From IMG/VR virus record IMGVR_UViG_3300008448_008004, positions 1-64,000 of that record: a stretch of 64,000 bases of DNA; one strand, 5' to 3'. The stretch is from a virus. The translations under genes were made by a program, and so were the position numbers. Below, piece by piece: positions 8,571 to 16,062 of the stretch (positions are counted from its first letter, which is position 1; the number at the start of each line of letters is the position of its first letter). The notes under the pieces were generated by a model that worked only from the letters and a program-made list of their open reading frames with translations, was not told the origin of the DNA and did not search any database.

Positions 8571-9184
8571 AAACCTGTACTTCCGAAACCATTTTCGTTT
8601 CTATCTTTTTCTTTTATTTCTTTAACTTGAATAAGGTTAACTAATTTGGCAATCGCAACAGGACTAAGTACTGCTTGTGCGATTTTTTGACCCTTTTCAA
8701 TTTTTTTTGTTTGATTTGTTGTGTTAAAAATAATAACCTTTATTTCACCTGTATATCCATTATCTACAGTTCCTGGTGAATTTAATACCATTAATCCTTC
8801 TTTTAATGCTAATCCACTTTTTGACCTGACTTGAATTTCATATCCAGGAGGAATATCAAATTTTAAACCTGTCGGAACCAACGCTCTATCAAAAGGATTT
8901 AATAATACTTCTTCATTAGACCTTAAATCAAAACCTGAATCATAATCATAAACATAAGAAGGATTTTTATTTTCACTATCATTTACATAGTTTAAATTTA
9001 CTTTCATATAATCTGATGACATTTCATCATCAATTTCTTCAAAATGTTTGTTTATATCGTTTAGATTAAACCCCATTGATTTTAACATTTCTTCAGGGTT
9101 ATTCATGTCAATATTACCTATTTTAGATTGTAGGTCTTTTAACATTTTAAATTGTTCTCTAGCTTCTTTAATTTCTTTAAACAT
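8567..9184 (-). CDS. dut: dUTP diphosphatase (trimeric dUTPase) with N-terminal extension
   Basis: A 205-residue protein. Residues about 78-205 hold the five dUTPase motifs in order: SGFDLRSNE, VRSKSGLA, VLNSPGTVDNGYTGEI, the GQKIAQAVL region and RNENGFGSTGL at the C-terminus. The enzyme hydrolyses dUTP to dUMP, which keeps uracil out of new DNA and supplies dTMP synthesis. The first 75 residues are an extra, probably helical, charged segment (EIKEAREQFKMLKDLQSKIG) not found in a usual 150-residue dUTPase. The gene sits among glycosyltransferases with near-overlapping ends, so replication and glycan genes share one transcript. Confidence 0.93.
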   Translation of the reverse strand: MFKEIKEAREQFKMLKDLQSKIGNIDMNNPEEMLKSMGFNLNDINKHFEEIDDEMSSDYMKVNLNYVNDSENKNPSYVYDYDSGFDLRSNEEVLLNPFDRALVPTGLKFDIPPGYEIQVRSKSGLALKEGLMVLNSPGTVDNGYTGEIKVIIFNTTNQTKKIEKGQKIAQAVLSPVAIAKLVNLIQVKEIKEKDRNENGFGSTGL

Positions 9185-9185
9185 A

Positions 9186-9914
9186 TTATTTTAATGATTT
9201 TAATTTTAAAATTCCGTTTATTAATACTTCGACATCTTTTTCGCAGTATTCTACAATTTCAGTTAATCTATTGTGTGACCAGTAAGCTTCGTGAACCATA
9301 CCACCATTTATGGGTCCGTCTTTAGGGGTAGGTATTTCTAAACAGGCACACATCAAATCTAATGAACCAATTGATGAGTAGGCTCCGTATTGCCAAATTT
9401 CTTTAGTGTCAATCGCTTTAACTTCCCAAGGCTTAGTATCGTATGAAGGTAACATTTTGGATGGTCTAATACCATTAATAATCATACGTTTTGCCAACAT
9501 AGGTATATCAAAGTTCTTTAGGTTATGCCCACATAGATAGAAATCTAATTTACTACATCTATCTAAAAGGGTTCTTACTTCCATTAGTAAGTCATGTTCA
9601 TTATCACCTGAAAAACTTTGTTTTTTAACTTCTCCATTCTCCATAACAAATGCGACAGACACACAAACAATTTTCGCAAATTCAGGAACTAGTGCAGTTC
9701 TTTTTGCATATACATCATTCATTTTTTGCATTTCATCTTCCAACCCGTTTGTTTCTACATCGTCTTCAGGGAAACGTTTTAAAAACCAATCAAAGTATTT
9801 AACAAATTGTTCTGCAATTTTTGGATTGGTGTTTTGACAAGTGCTCCAATCTTTACAAATACCGACAGTCTCGATATCTAAAAATAAAATTTTGTTAATA
9901 GGTATGTTTATCAT
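9186..9914 (-). CDS. DnaQ-like 3'-5' exonuclease (PolB-exonuclease-related)
   Basis: A 242-residue DEDD-type exonuclease. Exo I is LFLDIETVGI (Asp13, Glu15), Exo II is CGHNLKNFDIPML and Exo III is EYCEKDVEVL, with Tyr four residues before the Asp (DEDDy class). The layout matches predicted 3'-5' exonucleases related to the editing domain of family B polymerases. It may process DNA ends during replication or repair, or degrade host DNA. One base separates it from the dUTPase gene, and it overlaps the GT4 gene by four bases. Confidence 0.8.
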   Translation of the reverse strand: MINIPINKILFLDIETVGICKDWSTCQNTNPKIAEQFVKYFDWFLKRFPEDDVETNGLEDEMQKMNDVYAKRTALVPEFAKIVCVSVAFVMENGEVKKQSFSGDNEHDLLMEVRTLLDRCSKLDFYLCGHNLKNFDIPMLAKRMIINGIRPSKMLPSYDTKPWEVKAIDTKEIWQYGAYSSIGSLDLMCACLEIPTPKDGPINGGMVHEAYWSHNRLTEIVEYCEKDVEVLINGILKLKSLK

Positions 9915-11125
9915 TTTACTAAGGATTTATATAATTCTGCTCTATCTCTTGTTACTTTATTTAAATCATATGTGTCTTTAACTGTTTCATACAATCTTTG
10001 ACCTAAATCGTATGCGAAGTTAGGGTTATCGATTAATTTTTTCATGTATTTAGCCCAATCACTATGACTTCTTGCTTCATCAACAAGTAATGCATTACCA
10101 TCTGTAAATTCACCATTTTTCATAGCGTGTTTTAAATCGACAGTATATGGACCAACATTAGAGGCGATGATTGCTTTTTTATAGAATCCCGCCTCAATTA
10201 CTTTTAATTGTGATTTAACTCTATTAAAAATGTGATTTTTAATTGGGGCTAATGATACATCAAACCATTTATAGTTATTAGCATAACTTGTTACTGGTTT
10301 AGTCCAAACTCTATTATAGAAAGGTAATTCATCTGATTTATATTCTTCTTCAACAAATTTCATTAAAAAATCTTTATGTGATGGATTAACTAATTTGTAA
10401 TTATCAGTAAATATTTCTTCATATCTTGACCAAACAGTCTCTTCAGGTTTAATATCACGTTGTTTTTGTTCACCTGTTTGTTGATTGATTTCAGTAACCG
10501 TTCCTCTAATATCAAAACCACAAAGATACATACTAAATTTATCTTTTAATGGTGTTAATTTATTCATAGTTCCATCTAAAAGTTTTAAATCGTGAAGGTG
10601 AGATGAACCACCTAACCAACCAAATCTTAACTTATCGGATGGTTCAGTTTTAGCATTAAATTGAGGTTCTTTTGGATTAATCGCATTTGGAAGTACGTAA
10701 ACATTTTTATTAAATTTAGATATTTCTTTTGCAAAAATAGATGTAGTTGTGGTAACATGACCAGCAACTTTTAGGTTATTAATAATTTTTTTATGTAATT
10801 CTGTTTGTATAACCATTTGATGAACTGGATGCTCTTTTGTTGGTAACCAATAATCATCTAAGTCCATTATAGTGACGATACCTAAATTATTTAATTTTTG
10901 AATTAAGTTAACTGAGTTTTCATAATCATGACCAACCGTTCTGTGGAAATGAACTATATCGTATTGTTTCCAATAGTTTAAATCATTAACTTTTGGTTCG
11001 TAATCAATATCAATATGAAATTCATCCGCGTGATTATTTTGTAGACAGACATGTGGGTCAACACTTCTAAATTTCCCAACTCCCGTTTTGTCTGACGGTA
11101 ATACTAAAACTTTTATTTTACTCAT
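9911..11125 (-). CDS. GT4-like glycosyltransferase
   Basis: A 404-residue GT-B fold protein and the first gene of the long minus-strand run. It has an N-terminal ...TGVGKFRSVDPHV segment, IVHFHRTVG, IMDLDDYW, VLPNAI near residue 147 and RFGWLGGSSH, which is where the GT4 donor domain begins. A late KVIEAGFYKKAIIASNVGPY segment corresponds to the conserved nucleotide-sugar-binding EAxxxgkPvIas region. The usual E(x7)E is imperfect. It presumably modifies the same glycan as its neighbours. Upstream is an 86-base gap with the terminator of the next operon. Confidence 0.75.
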   Translation of the reverse strand: MSKIKVLVLPSDKTGVGKFRSVDPHVCLQNNHADEFHIDIDYEPKVNDLNYWKQYDIVHFHRTVGHDYENSVNLIQKLNNLGIVTIMDLDDYWLPTKEHPVHQMVIQTELHKKIINNLKVAGHVTTTTSIFAKEISKFNKNVYVLPNAINPKEPQFNAKTEPSDKLRFGWLGGSSHLHDLKLLDGTMNKLTPLKDKFSMYLCGFDIRGTVTEINQQTGEQKQRDIKPEETVWSRYEEIFTDNYKLVNPSHKDFLMKFVEEEYKSDELPFYNRVWTKPVTSYANNYKWFDVSLAPIKNHIFNRVKSQLKVIEAGFYKKAIIASNVGPYTVDLKHAMKNGEFTDGNALLVDEARSHSDWAKYMKKLIDNPNFAYDLGQRLYETVKDTYDLNKVTRDRAELYKSLVK

Positions 11126-11149
11126 ATTATTTTTTTTATAATAAAAGTA

Positions 11150-11191
11150 ATGTATTTAAAATAAAAAATCCACCCCTTTTGAGAGTGGATT
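11150..11191 (-). terminator. Intrinsic terminator after the 11212-13722 minus-strand operon
   Basis: Read on the minus strand, arms AATCCAC (11191-11185) and GTGGATT (11173-11167) enclose an 11-base loop and are followed by a run of T. It lies 21 bases past the stop of the gene ending at 11212, so it separates that operon from the glycan operon. Confidence 0.85.
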
Positions 11192-11211
11192 AACATTACA
11201 ATGTTATTTAT

Positions 11212-11829
11212 TTATTGTAGTTTTTTAATCTTGTTTACTTTACCAACAAACAAGTGATTACCCACTTTAAATTGTATTGTATCGTTAGAATTACTTGTGG
11301 ATTCTACTAACATTCCGGCTTCTTTTAGTTCTTCTCTTACAACGTCTCTTACTGTGTCTCTTACTACATCGCGTATCATAGATTTCATTTCATTCATATT
11401 GAAATTATATGGAGATGATTGTTGTTGGTTAGTTGTTGGAATCTTAACTGATTGTGGTTGTTGAGTAGATGTGTTTTTATTTATATTCATTAATCTTTGA
11501 GCTCCCTCAATAATATCATCACTAATTGCTGCACTACCACCCATAGAACTTGGTTGAACTATCGGTTGTTCAATCATTAGTCTTTTAATTTCATCAGGTA
11601 GTTTTGAATTTTTAATTCTACTTTCATCTAATGGTTGTGTTGGGTCAAAATTTGGTTTTGGTTGTGAAATTTCACCCATATATTCTTGTGGAATATTGTA
11701 AGATGCGTTTGGTGTTTCAAAATTTTCTACCATAGGCATTGATGGTGTTGCGGTTCCTCTTTGTATACCTGAATGAACGTCCATTATTTTTTTTGATATT
11801 GCTAATTTTTGCATTAAATCGTTTGACAT
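11212..11829 (-). CDS. Hypothetical protein with amphipathic RDVVRD repeats
   Basis: A 205-residue protein with no family I recognise. The middle is rich in Pro, Gln, Asn and Ser and is probably disordered. Residues about 145-170 contain an alternating charged/hydrophobic segment (IRDVVRDTVRDVVREELKEAG) likely to form a coiled coil. The last 30 residues (FKVGNHLFVGKVNKIKKL) resemble a small beta barrel. It is the last gene of a five-gene minus-strand unit and is followed by a strong terminator. The disordered plus coiled-coil make-up would fit a small virion or scaffold protein, but this is a guess. Confidence 0.6.
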   Translation of the reverse strand: MSNDLMQKLAISKKIMDVHSGIQRGTATPSMPMVENFETPNASYNIPQEYMGEISQPKPNFDPTQPLDESRIKNSKLPDEIKRLMIEQPIVQPSSMGGSAAISDDIIEGAQRLMNINKNTSTQQPQSVKIPTTNQQQSSPYNFNMNEMKSMIRDVVRDTVRDVVREELKEAGMLVESTSNSNDTIQFKVGNHLFVGKVNKIKKLQ

Positions 11830-11830
11830 A

Positions 11831-12232
11831 CTATGCTAAGTTTTCAGTGTTATCGTCAAATTTTGCGTTTACAATAACTCTAACCATTGAATTGTCACCG
11901 TTAGGGTTATATAAAGGTCTGACTTCATTAAACTTATCCCCTTGTAAAGCATAAGTCAATATTTTATCTAATCTAAACATCCTCCAACCTGGAATTGGGT
12001 TGCCCTCAACTTTATTTGAGTGTGATGCTCCTTGTCTTTCCCAAGCTCTCAATACCATATTACCTTTTTTACTAATACCTAAGCAAACTGGTTCAATGTC
12101 ACGATATCCTTTACCGTACTCATCACCTTGGTAATTAATAGTGATTACATTTTTTTGCTTGATGCTTTTTTGAACATCATCAATAGATGCAACTTCCGTA
12201 ATTAGTTTGCTTAAAGTTTTAATTAACTTCAT
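11831..12232 (-). CDS. WYL-domain-like protein
   Basis: A 133-residue protein. Residues about 28-95 read as a WYL-type SH3-like barrel: ITINYQGDEYGKGYRDIEPVCLGISKKGNMVLRAWE, then PGWRMFRLDKI. WYL domains bind nucleic acids or nucleotides and regulate transcription or defence proteins; some phages carry them alone. There is no helix-turn-helix. The first 14 residues (amphipathic, ending ITE) resemble a T4-type capsid-targeting leader. It is one base from the downstream gene and overlaps the upstream one by four bases. Confidence 0.55.
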   Translation of the reverse strand: MKLIKTLSKLITEVASIDDVQKSIKQKNVITINYQGDEYGKGYRDIEPVCLGISKKGNMVLRAWERQGASHSNKVEGNPIPGWRMFRLDKILTYALQGDKFNEVRPLYNPNGDNSMVRVIVNAKFDDNTENLA

Positions 12233-12522
12233 GATATGTTATAATAAGGATTGTTTGGTGAAAATTTATTTATTTTTAAATCATCTTTTCTTTCTGCGAT
12301 ATCAGTAGATGTTCCCGCACCTTGATTGTAAACATCTAATTCACCGCCAGTCCCCCTACCAATTTTATCTCCATCTGCTATTGCATCAGGGTGAACTGAT
12401 GAGTATTGGTCCGCGGGATTGAAGTCATTTCTTGGAAATAACTTTTTTCTTTGTTCTTCCGCAATTCTAGATAATTCGTTGTTTGGTTGCGAAAAATCCA
12501 TTTTATCTGATTGAACTGCCAT
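12229..12522 (-). CDS. Hypothetical protein, 97 aa
   Basis: A small polar protein with no recognised motif (MAVQSDKMDFSQPNNELSRI...). It is low in hydrophobic residues and rich in Asp, Asn and Gly, so probably largely disordered. It overlaps the gene downstream by four bases and the one upstream by one base, which supports it as a real coupled gene. Confidence 0.6.
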   Translation of the reverse strand: MAVQSDKMDFSQPNNELSRIAEEQRKKLFPRNDFNPADQYSSVHPDAIADGDKIGRGTGGELDVYNQGAGTSTDIAERKDDLKINKFSPNNPYYNIS

Positions 12523-12986
12523 TATAATATTTTTTGATATAGTTTATTCATTAATTTAATTTCTTGTTCCACTCTTACATCTATGTCACTATTTGTTTTT
12601 GTGTGACTATCTAAAGGATTTTTAATTAGTTGGTCTTTTTGGTGAGAGTCAATAAATTGATTTTGCATTCCCGCATTCATTTTTACATTTTTACCACTTT
12701 TATCATTATCTCTCCAAATTCTTAAAACCTCATCACACCAACTTTTCATTCTATCGCCACCATTTAAAATAAACGGGGCGTCCTCTTTTTTACCATTGTA
12801 GTTGTCAAACCAACTTTTAATTCTTTTTATTTGTTGATATGTTGCTTGTTTTGATTGTCTTAGTTGTTGATTTCTATTATACCCCTCAATATTTTGATTA
12901 CCCTGCACAGTACTGAAACAATCATTAAGATGTTTAACTAAACTATCAGGAATTATAGCAATTCTATCGTATAAGTTTTTATTCAT
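12522..12986 (-). CDS. Hypothetical protein, 154 aa
   Basis: An unrecognised soluble protein, probably mostly helical (LRQSKQATYQQIKRIKSWFDNY; QEIKLMNKLYQKIL at the end). The repeated KxWxD pattern (IKSWFDNY, MKSWCDEV, LRIWRDN) is notable. It overlaps its upstream neighbour by eight bases. Similar small proteins occur near phage structural genes, but I cannot assign a role. Confidence 0.6.
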   Translation of the reverse strand: MNKNLYDRIAIIPDSLVKHLNDCFSTVQGNQNIEGYNRNQQLRQSKQATYQQIKRIKSWFDNYNGKKEDAPFILNGGDRMKSWCDEVLRIWRDNDKSGKNVKMNAGMQNQFIDSHQKDQLIKNPLDSHTKTNSDIDVRVEQEIKLMNKLYQKIL

Positions 12987-13722
12987 CTTTTAACATTTGC
13001 ATTAAATCTCTTACAGAAACACCATGTTCTTTAGCCATTTTCTTTAATGACCTAATGTTTCTAATTAATAGAGGGTTAATTAAATCTTTTAATTTTCCTT
13101 TTTCTGTATTATTTTCTTCTTTTTCTTTGTTTAACAATACATCCTCATCTATTTCTTTTTCTTTTAAAATTGGTCTACCTACAAATCCTTTTTTGTTTTT
13201 GAATTTAGATTTTTTATCTCTTTCGGGGCTTTTACCAAATTCATCATCAACTCTCACTTCCGCCTTTTCATCATCCATACCCAATTCATCTTTGAAGTAA
13301 TCTAAAGTTTCTTTAGCGTCCATGTCTTTTGTGTCTTTCCATCCAAAAGCTTTGGTCATGTTTTCTTCTTTTACATGACTTTCACCGTAATACCCATACC
13401 ACCCTCTTAACAACGGGTCTCTTGGGTTTCTTGCGGCTGGAACAATTTGGTCTGTTGTTTTTGTTCCCACACCTGTACTTGCGGGGTCCATAATGCGATT
13501 ATTAGATGATAACCATGTTCCGTCATCATCAATTAACTCAGTAACTTCCTGTTCGACAGGTTCCTCATCAGAAGATTTTATTTTTTTTAAAAATATTTCG
13601 TGGGACTTACATGGCATATATTTTCTATCACCATTTTCATTATGATAGTGTGAACCAGTACAACCAAGAGTCTTTGCAACTCTTTCTGCCCTTTCTTCTG
13701 TTGAGTATTTGTACGTTTTCAT
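12979..13722 (-). CDS. Hypothetical protein with a CxxxHxH...CxxH N-terminal motif
   Basis: A 247-residue protein and the first gene of the minus-strand unit. Residues 1-46 (KYSTEERAERVAKTLGCTGS..., then YMPCKSHEIF) form a compact block with Cys21, His25, His27, Cys38 and His41, which could bind a metal. The rest is acidic and charged and ends in a helix (LKKMAKEHGVSVRDLMQMLKDE) that resembles a small helix-turn-helix. A TATTTAT motif lies 14 bases upstream, in the divergent promoter region. I have seen this Cys/His block in other phage proteins but know no function for it. Confidence 0.6.
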   Translation of the reverse strand: MKTYKYSTEERAERVAKTLGCTGSHYHNENGDRKYMPCKSHEIFLKKIKSSDEEPVEQEVTELIDDDGTWLSSNNRIMDPASTGVGTKTTDQIVPAARNPRDPLLRGWYGYYGESHVKEENMTKAFGWKDTKDMDAKETLDYFKDELGMDDEKAEVRVDDEFGKSPERDKKSKFKNKKGFVGRPILKEKEIDEDVLLNKEKEENNTEKGKLKDLINPLLIRNIRSLKKMAKEHGVSVRDLMQMLKDE

Positions 13723-13736
13723 CTGAGCTTTTACCT

Positions 13737-13762
13737 ATAAATACTCCAAACAAAGTATTTAT
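13737..13762. promoter_or_regulatory. Divergent pair of TATTTAT motifs (perfect inverted repeat)
   Basis: ATAAATAC at 13737-13744 and GTATTTAT at 13755-13762 are exact inverse complements 10 bases apart, in the 51-base gap between divergent genes. Each arm reads TATTTAT on the strand of the gene it faces, 14 and 11 bases from the two start codons. This is the best example of a motif seen before many structural genes here, and it is probably a back-to-back phage promoter. Confidence 0.6.
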
Positions 13763-13773
13763 CATAAAAAAGA

Positions 13774-15654
13774 ATGCCTACACAAAATTTAAATACATAT
13801 TATTACCCGAAGTACAAAACTTTTTTGAATTCAAGGCAGTATTTTGATTTGACATTAGCTGCGGATGAAAGGGATTATGACGAGGAGGTTGTATTTTCTA
13901 CAGATATAATTGCGGCAAATGACGGGACAAGATTACCAATCAATTTAGATTTGAACAACACGGATTCTTGCCCTCAACTTACAATGTCTTTTGATGTGTT
14001 TTATAGTGGAGCAACATTACTTTCTAAAAATTATTACAATCCCGATAATTTAGATTTAAATTGTTTATCTGCGTTTACAGGAACTTGTGATATTGGTTTG
14101 ACTGCAACTGACAATGGTTTATATACAGGTATGACAGGTCAGACATTATACTACACTATGGGTATAAGAAATGATTATAAGTTTCACCCACACTATTACG
14201 ATAGAAGAATGAAACTTCACATGGTAACGGGATATACAACATCACCTAATACCGTGTTTTCAGGTAGACCAAAAAATGTCATATACAATATAGTTTCTAA
14301 AACTGAACCAGGTATTGGATATTATCAAGAATTGTATGGTGGGTTTTATCAAGGATTTTATAAATTATTTGGTTATGATTATGAAGTTTTCCCTGAAAGA
14401 ATGAACAAAGGGTGGACTATGGAAACAGTTATTAAACCAAGAATAACTGATGAATACTCAATTAGTGCGTCTACTGAAGAATACTTAAACACAAGATATC
14501 CTGAAAATGCTGGAACGTTTTTTTACTTTGGTACAAGAGCTGAGAATAAATATTATCATTTTGCCGATGGTAAACCTGCCAGTGATAGTGGTTATACAAG
14601 AGTAACTTCAGGTCTAACAAGTTTATCAAGTTGTACTTGTAATGAAACGGGATATACGAATGCAAATTGTGTAAAACTATACCCAACAAGTGCAACAACC
14701 GCATATCATAATATAGGTTGTGGTTGTGGTTCGTGTACAGAACAATTACCTGTCCCACCATTAGACCCTAAATTTGATGTGTTATCGAACGCATTATCAA
14801 TTAGATTTAGTGGTTGTGCTGCAGACCCAAGAGTCTGTGTTAAGACAATTGTAATTACCGGTGATTGTGTTACAACGGGTTCTTGTGAGACAACAGGTTT
14901 AACATGGCAAACAGGTTATACAATAACTGAAGTTTGTAGTCCCCCAATTTATGATGTATGTGATTATATATGTTCAGCAATAACACATGATAGGTGGGTA
15001 ATGGTAACCGCGGTATTTGAAAGGTATACCACAATAGAAGAATGTGATTTATTGAACTTAGGTGGTTTAAATGATATAAGACAAGTCACATATCAATCAA
15101 TATTAAATAACACATCTTATAATTTAATAATGCCACCTGAAACACACTCCGGTGGAACTAAGGAGGATAAGGTATATCGGGTAGTATTTGATAGAAGATG
15201 GTTTGATGATGAGTCATATAGATTAGGCAGATTAAAAATATACATCAACGGGTATTACTTTATGGTTATTGAGAACTTTGAAGAGATAATACCGAGAGAA
15301 TTAAATTGTGAAAAAGAAAAACAATTAGGGGTTCCGTTTAATATATCATGGGGAGGTGGTTCTCAAGGACTCCACGACAATTTAATTTTTTCCGCAAGTT
15401 CAGCAACAACAGGTTCTTATACCCAAGACCCTGAACTTTTCCCAAATGAAATACTTTCAGCGACCACGTATAGTGGATTAACAACACAAATTTTAATGGA
15501 ACAAAATTTTGGTGGGACTTTTATGGGAGGAATATCACAATTTAGAATGTATACCGAGGCATTCAATAGCTCACAGGTTCAACATAATTTTAGAATCTTA
15601 AAAGACCGATTTAATCTTTTTGATTTTTGGTGTCCTAATTGTTTAACAAGTTAA
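13774..15654 (+). CDS. Large virion-associated protein with LamG-like lectin domain
   Basis: A 626-residue protein. The C-terminal part carries signs of a concanavalin/LamG jelly roll: RLKIYINGYYFMVIENFEEI, then a final MGGISQFRMYTEAFNSSQVQHNF block typical of the last strands of LamG-type domains. The centre (about residues 285-330) has a dense cysteine cluster (CTCNETG, CGCGSC) that may bind metal or form disulphides. No catalytic motif is visible. Lectin-like domains on phage tails or heads usually bind surface glycans, so a decoration or receptor-binding role is likely. A TATTTAT motif lies 11 bases upstream of the ATG. The BppU-like gene follows after two bases. Confidence 0.65.
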   Translation: MPTQNLNTYYYPKYKTFLNSRQYFDLTLAADERDYDEEVVFSTDIIAANDGTRLPINLDLNNTDSCPQLTMSFDVFYSGATLLSKNYYNPDNLDLNCLSAFTGTCDIGLTATDNGLYTGMTGQTLYYTMGIRNDYKFHPHYYDRRMKLHMVTGYTTSPNTVFSGRPKNVIYNIVSKTEPGIGYYQELYGGFYQGFYKLFGYDYEVFPERMNKGWTMETVIKPRITDEYSISASTEEYLNTRYPENAGTFFYFGTRAENKYYHFADGKPASDSGYTRVTSGLTSLSSCTCNETGYTNANCVKLYPTSATTAYHNIGCGCGSCTEQLPVPPLDPKFDVLSNALSIRFSGCAADPRVCVKTIVITGDCVTTGSCETTGLTWQTGYTITEVCSPPIYDVCDYICSAITHDRWVMVTAVFERYTTIEECDLLNLGGLNDIRQVTYQSILNNTSYNLIMPPETHSGGTKEDKVYRVVFDRRWFDDESYRLGRLKIYINGYYFMVIENFEEIIPRELNCEKEKQLGVPFNISWGGGSQGLHDNLIFSASSATTGSYTQDPELFPNEILSATTYSGLTTQILMEQNFGGTFMGGISQFRMYTEAFNSSQVQHNFRILKDRFNLFDFWCPNCLTS

Positions 15655-15656
15655 TT

Positions 15657-16010
15657 ATGGAATTTTTTATAAAACAAAATACAACTTTACCCATAGTAAA
15701 AATGGATGTAGTTTTTGACGGTAGAACAGATGCTGGTGAAAATTTTTATTCTGTATTAGACAACGCCACTTTAAGGTTTTCTATGGTTAATGAGCAAACG
15801 GGCATCCCAAAAATTCATATGAAACAGGCATATATTGTTGCAAAAGACAAAAGAAATCCTGACTCGCCGTGGGAGTATTACATTTACTATAAGTGGTCAG
15901 GGAAGGACACAAACACCAAAGGAAGGTTTATAGGTGAATTTTTAGTGGTGTTAGAGTCAGGAGAGTTAATATCACCAATCAGAGAAAATCTTTATATCAA
16001 TATTATTTGA
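15657..16010 (+). CDS. BppU-like beta-sandwich protein (baseplate/adaptor)
   Basis: A 117-residue all-beta protein: LPIVKMDVVFDGRTDAG..., LRFSMVNEQTG, YYIYYKWSGKDTNTKG-RFIGEF and ISPIRENLYINI. This order resembles the N-terminal domain of BppU-type baseplate upper proteins and similar Ig-like adaptors. A TTG at 15639 would extend it by six residues into the previous gene. I prefer ATG 15657, two bases after the upstream stop. It probably works with the LamG-like protein. Confidence 0.55.
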   Translation: MEFFIKQNTTLPIVKMDVVFDGRTDAGENFYSVLDNATLRFSMVNEQTGIPKIHMKQAYIVAKDKRNPDSPWEYYIYYKWSGKDTNTKGRFIGEFLVVLESGELISPIRENLYINII

Positions 16011-16037
16011 CAAGGGTAAATTTTACACTTATATTTA
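16006..16037 (+). promoter_or_regulatory. Bacteroidota-type promoter before DNA polymerase
   Basis: TTTG at 16006-16009 and TATATTTA at 16030-16037 are 20 bases apart. The Bacteroidota housekeeping consensus is TTTG-N19/21-TAnnTTTG, so only the last base differs. The -33 element overlaps the stop codon of the upstream gene. The expected transcript start is near 16043. Confidence 0.65.
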
Positions 16038-16062
16038 GGACGAAGGTAAATGTTACATTTAT
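16011..16062 (+). repeat. Two imperfect direct repeats, possible operator of DNA polymerase
   Basis: GGTAAATTTTACACTTAT (from 16015) and GGTAAATGTTACATTTAT (from 16045) match at 15 of 18 positions and begin about 30 bases (three helical turns) apart. Each contains a GTAAA/TTTAC-like dyad, perfect in the first copy. They span the -7 promoter element and the bases just before the GTG start. Confidence 0.5.

Noticed and set aside
1-11125. The glycan island as bacterial chromosome joined by misassembly
   Set aside because: The embedded dUTPase and exonuclease, the same base composition and continuous overlapping genes argue for phage DNA, though coverage data would be needed to exclude it.
15639-15656. 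TTG start for the BppU-like gene
   Set aside because: It overlaps the upstream gene, while an ATG two bases after that gene's stop fits the local pattern.
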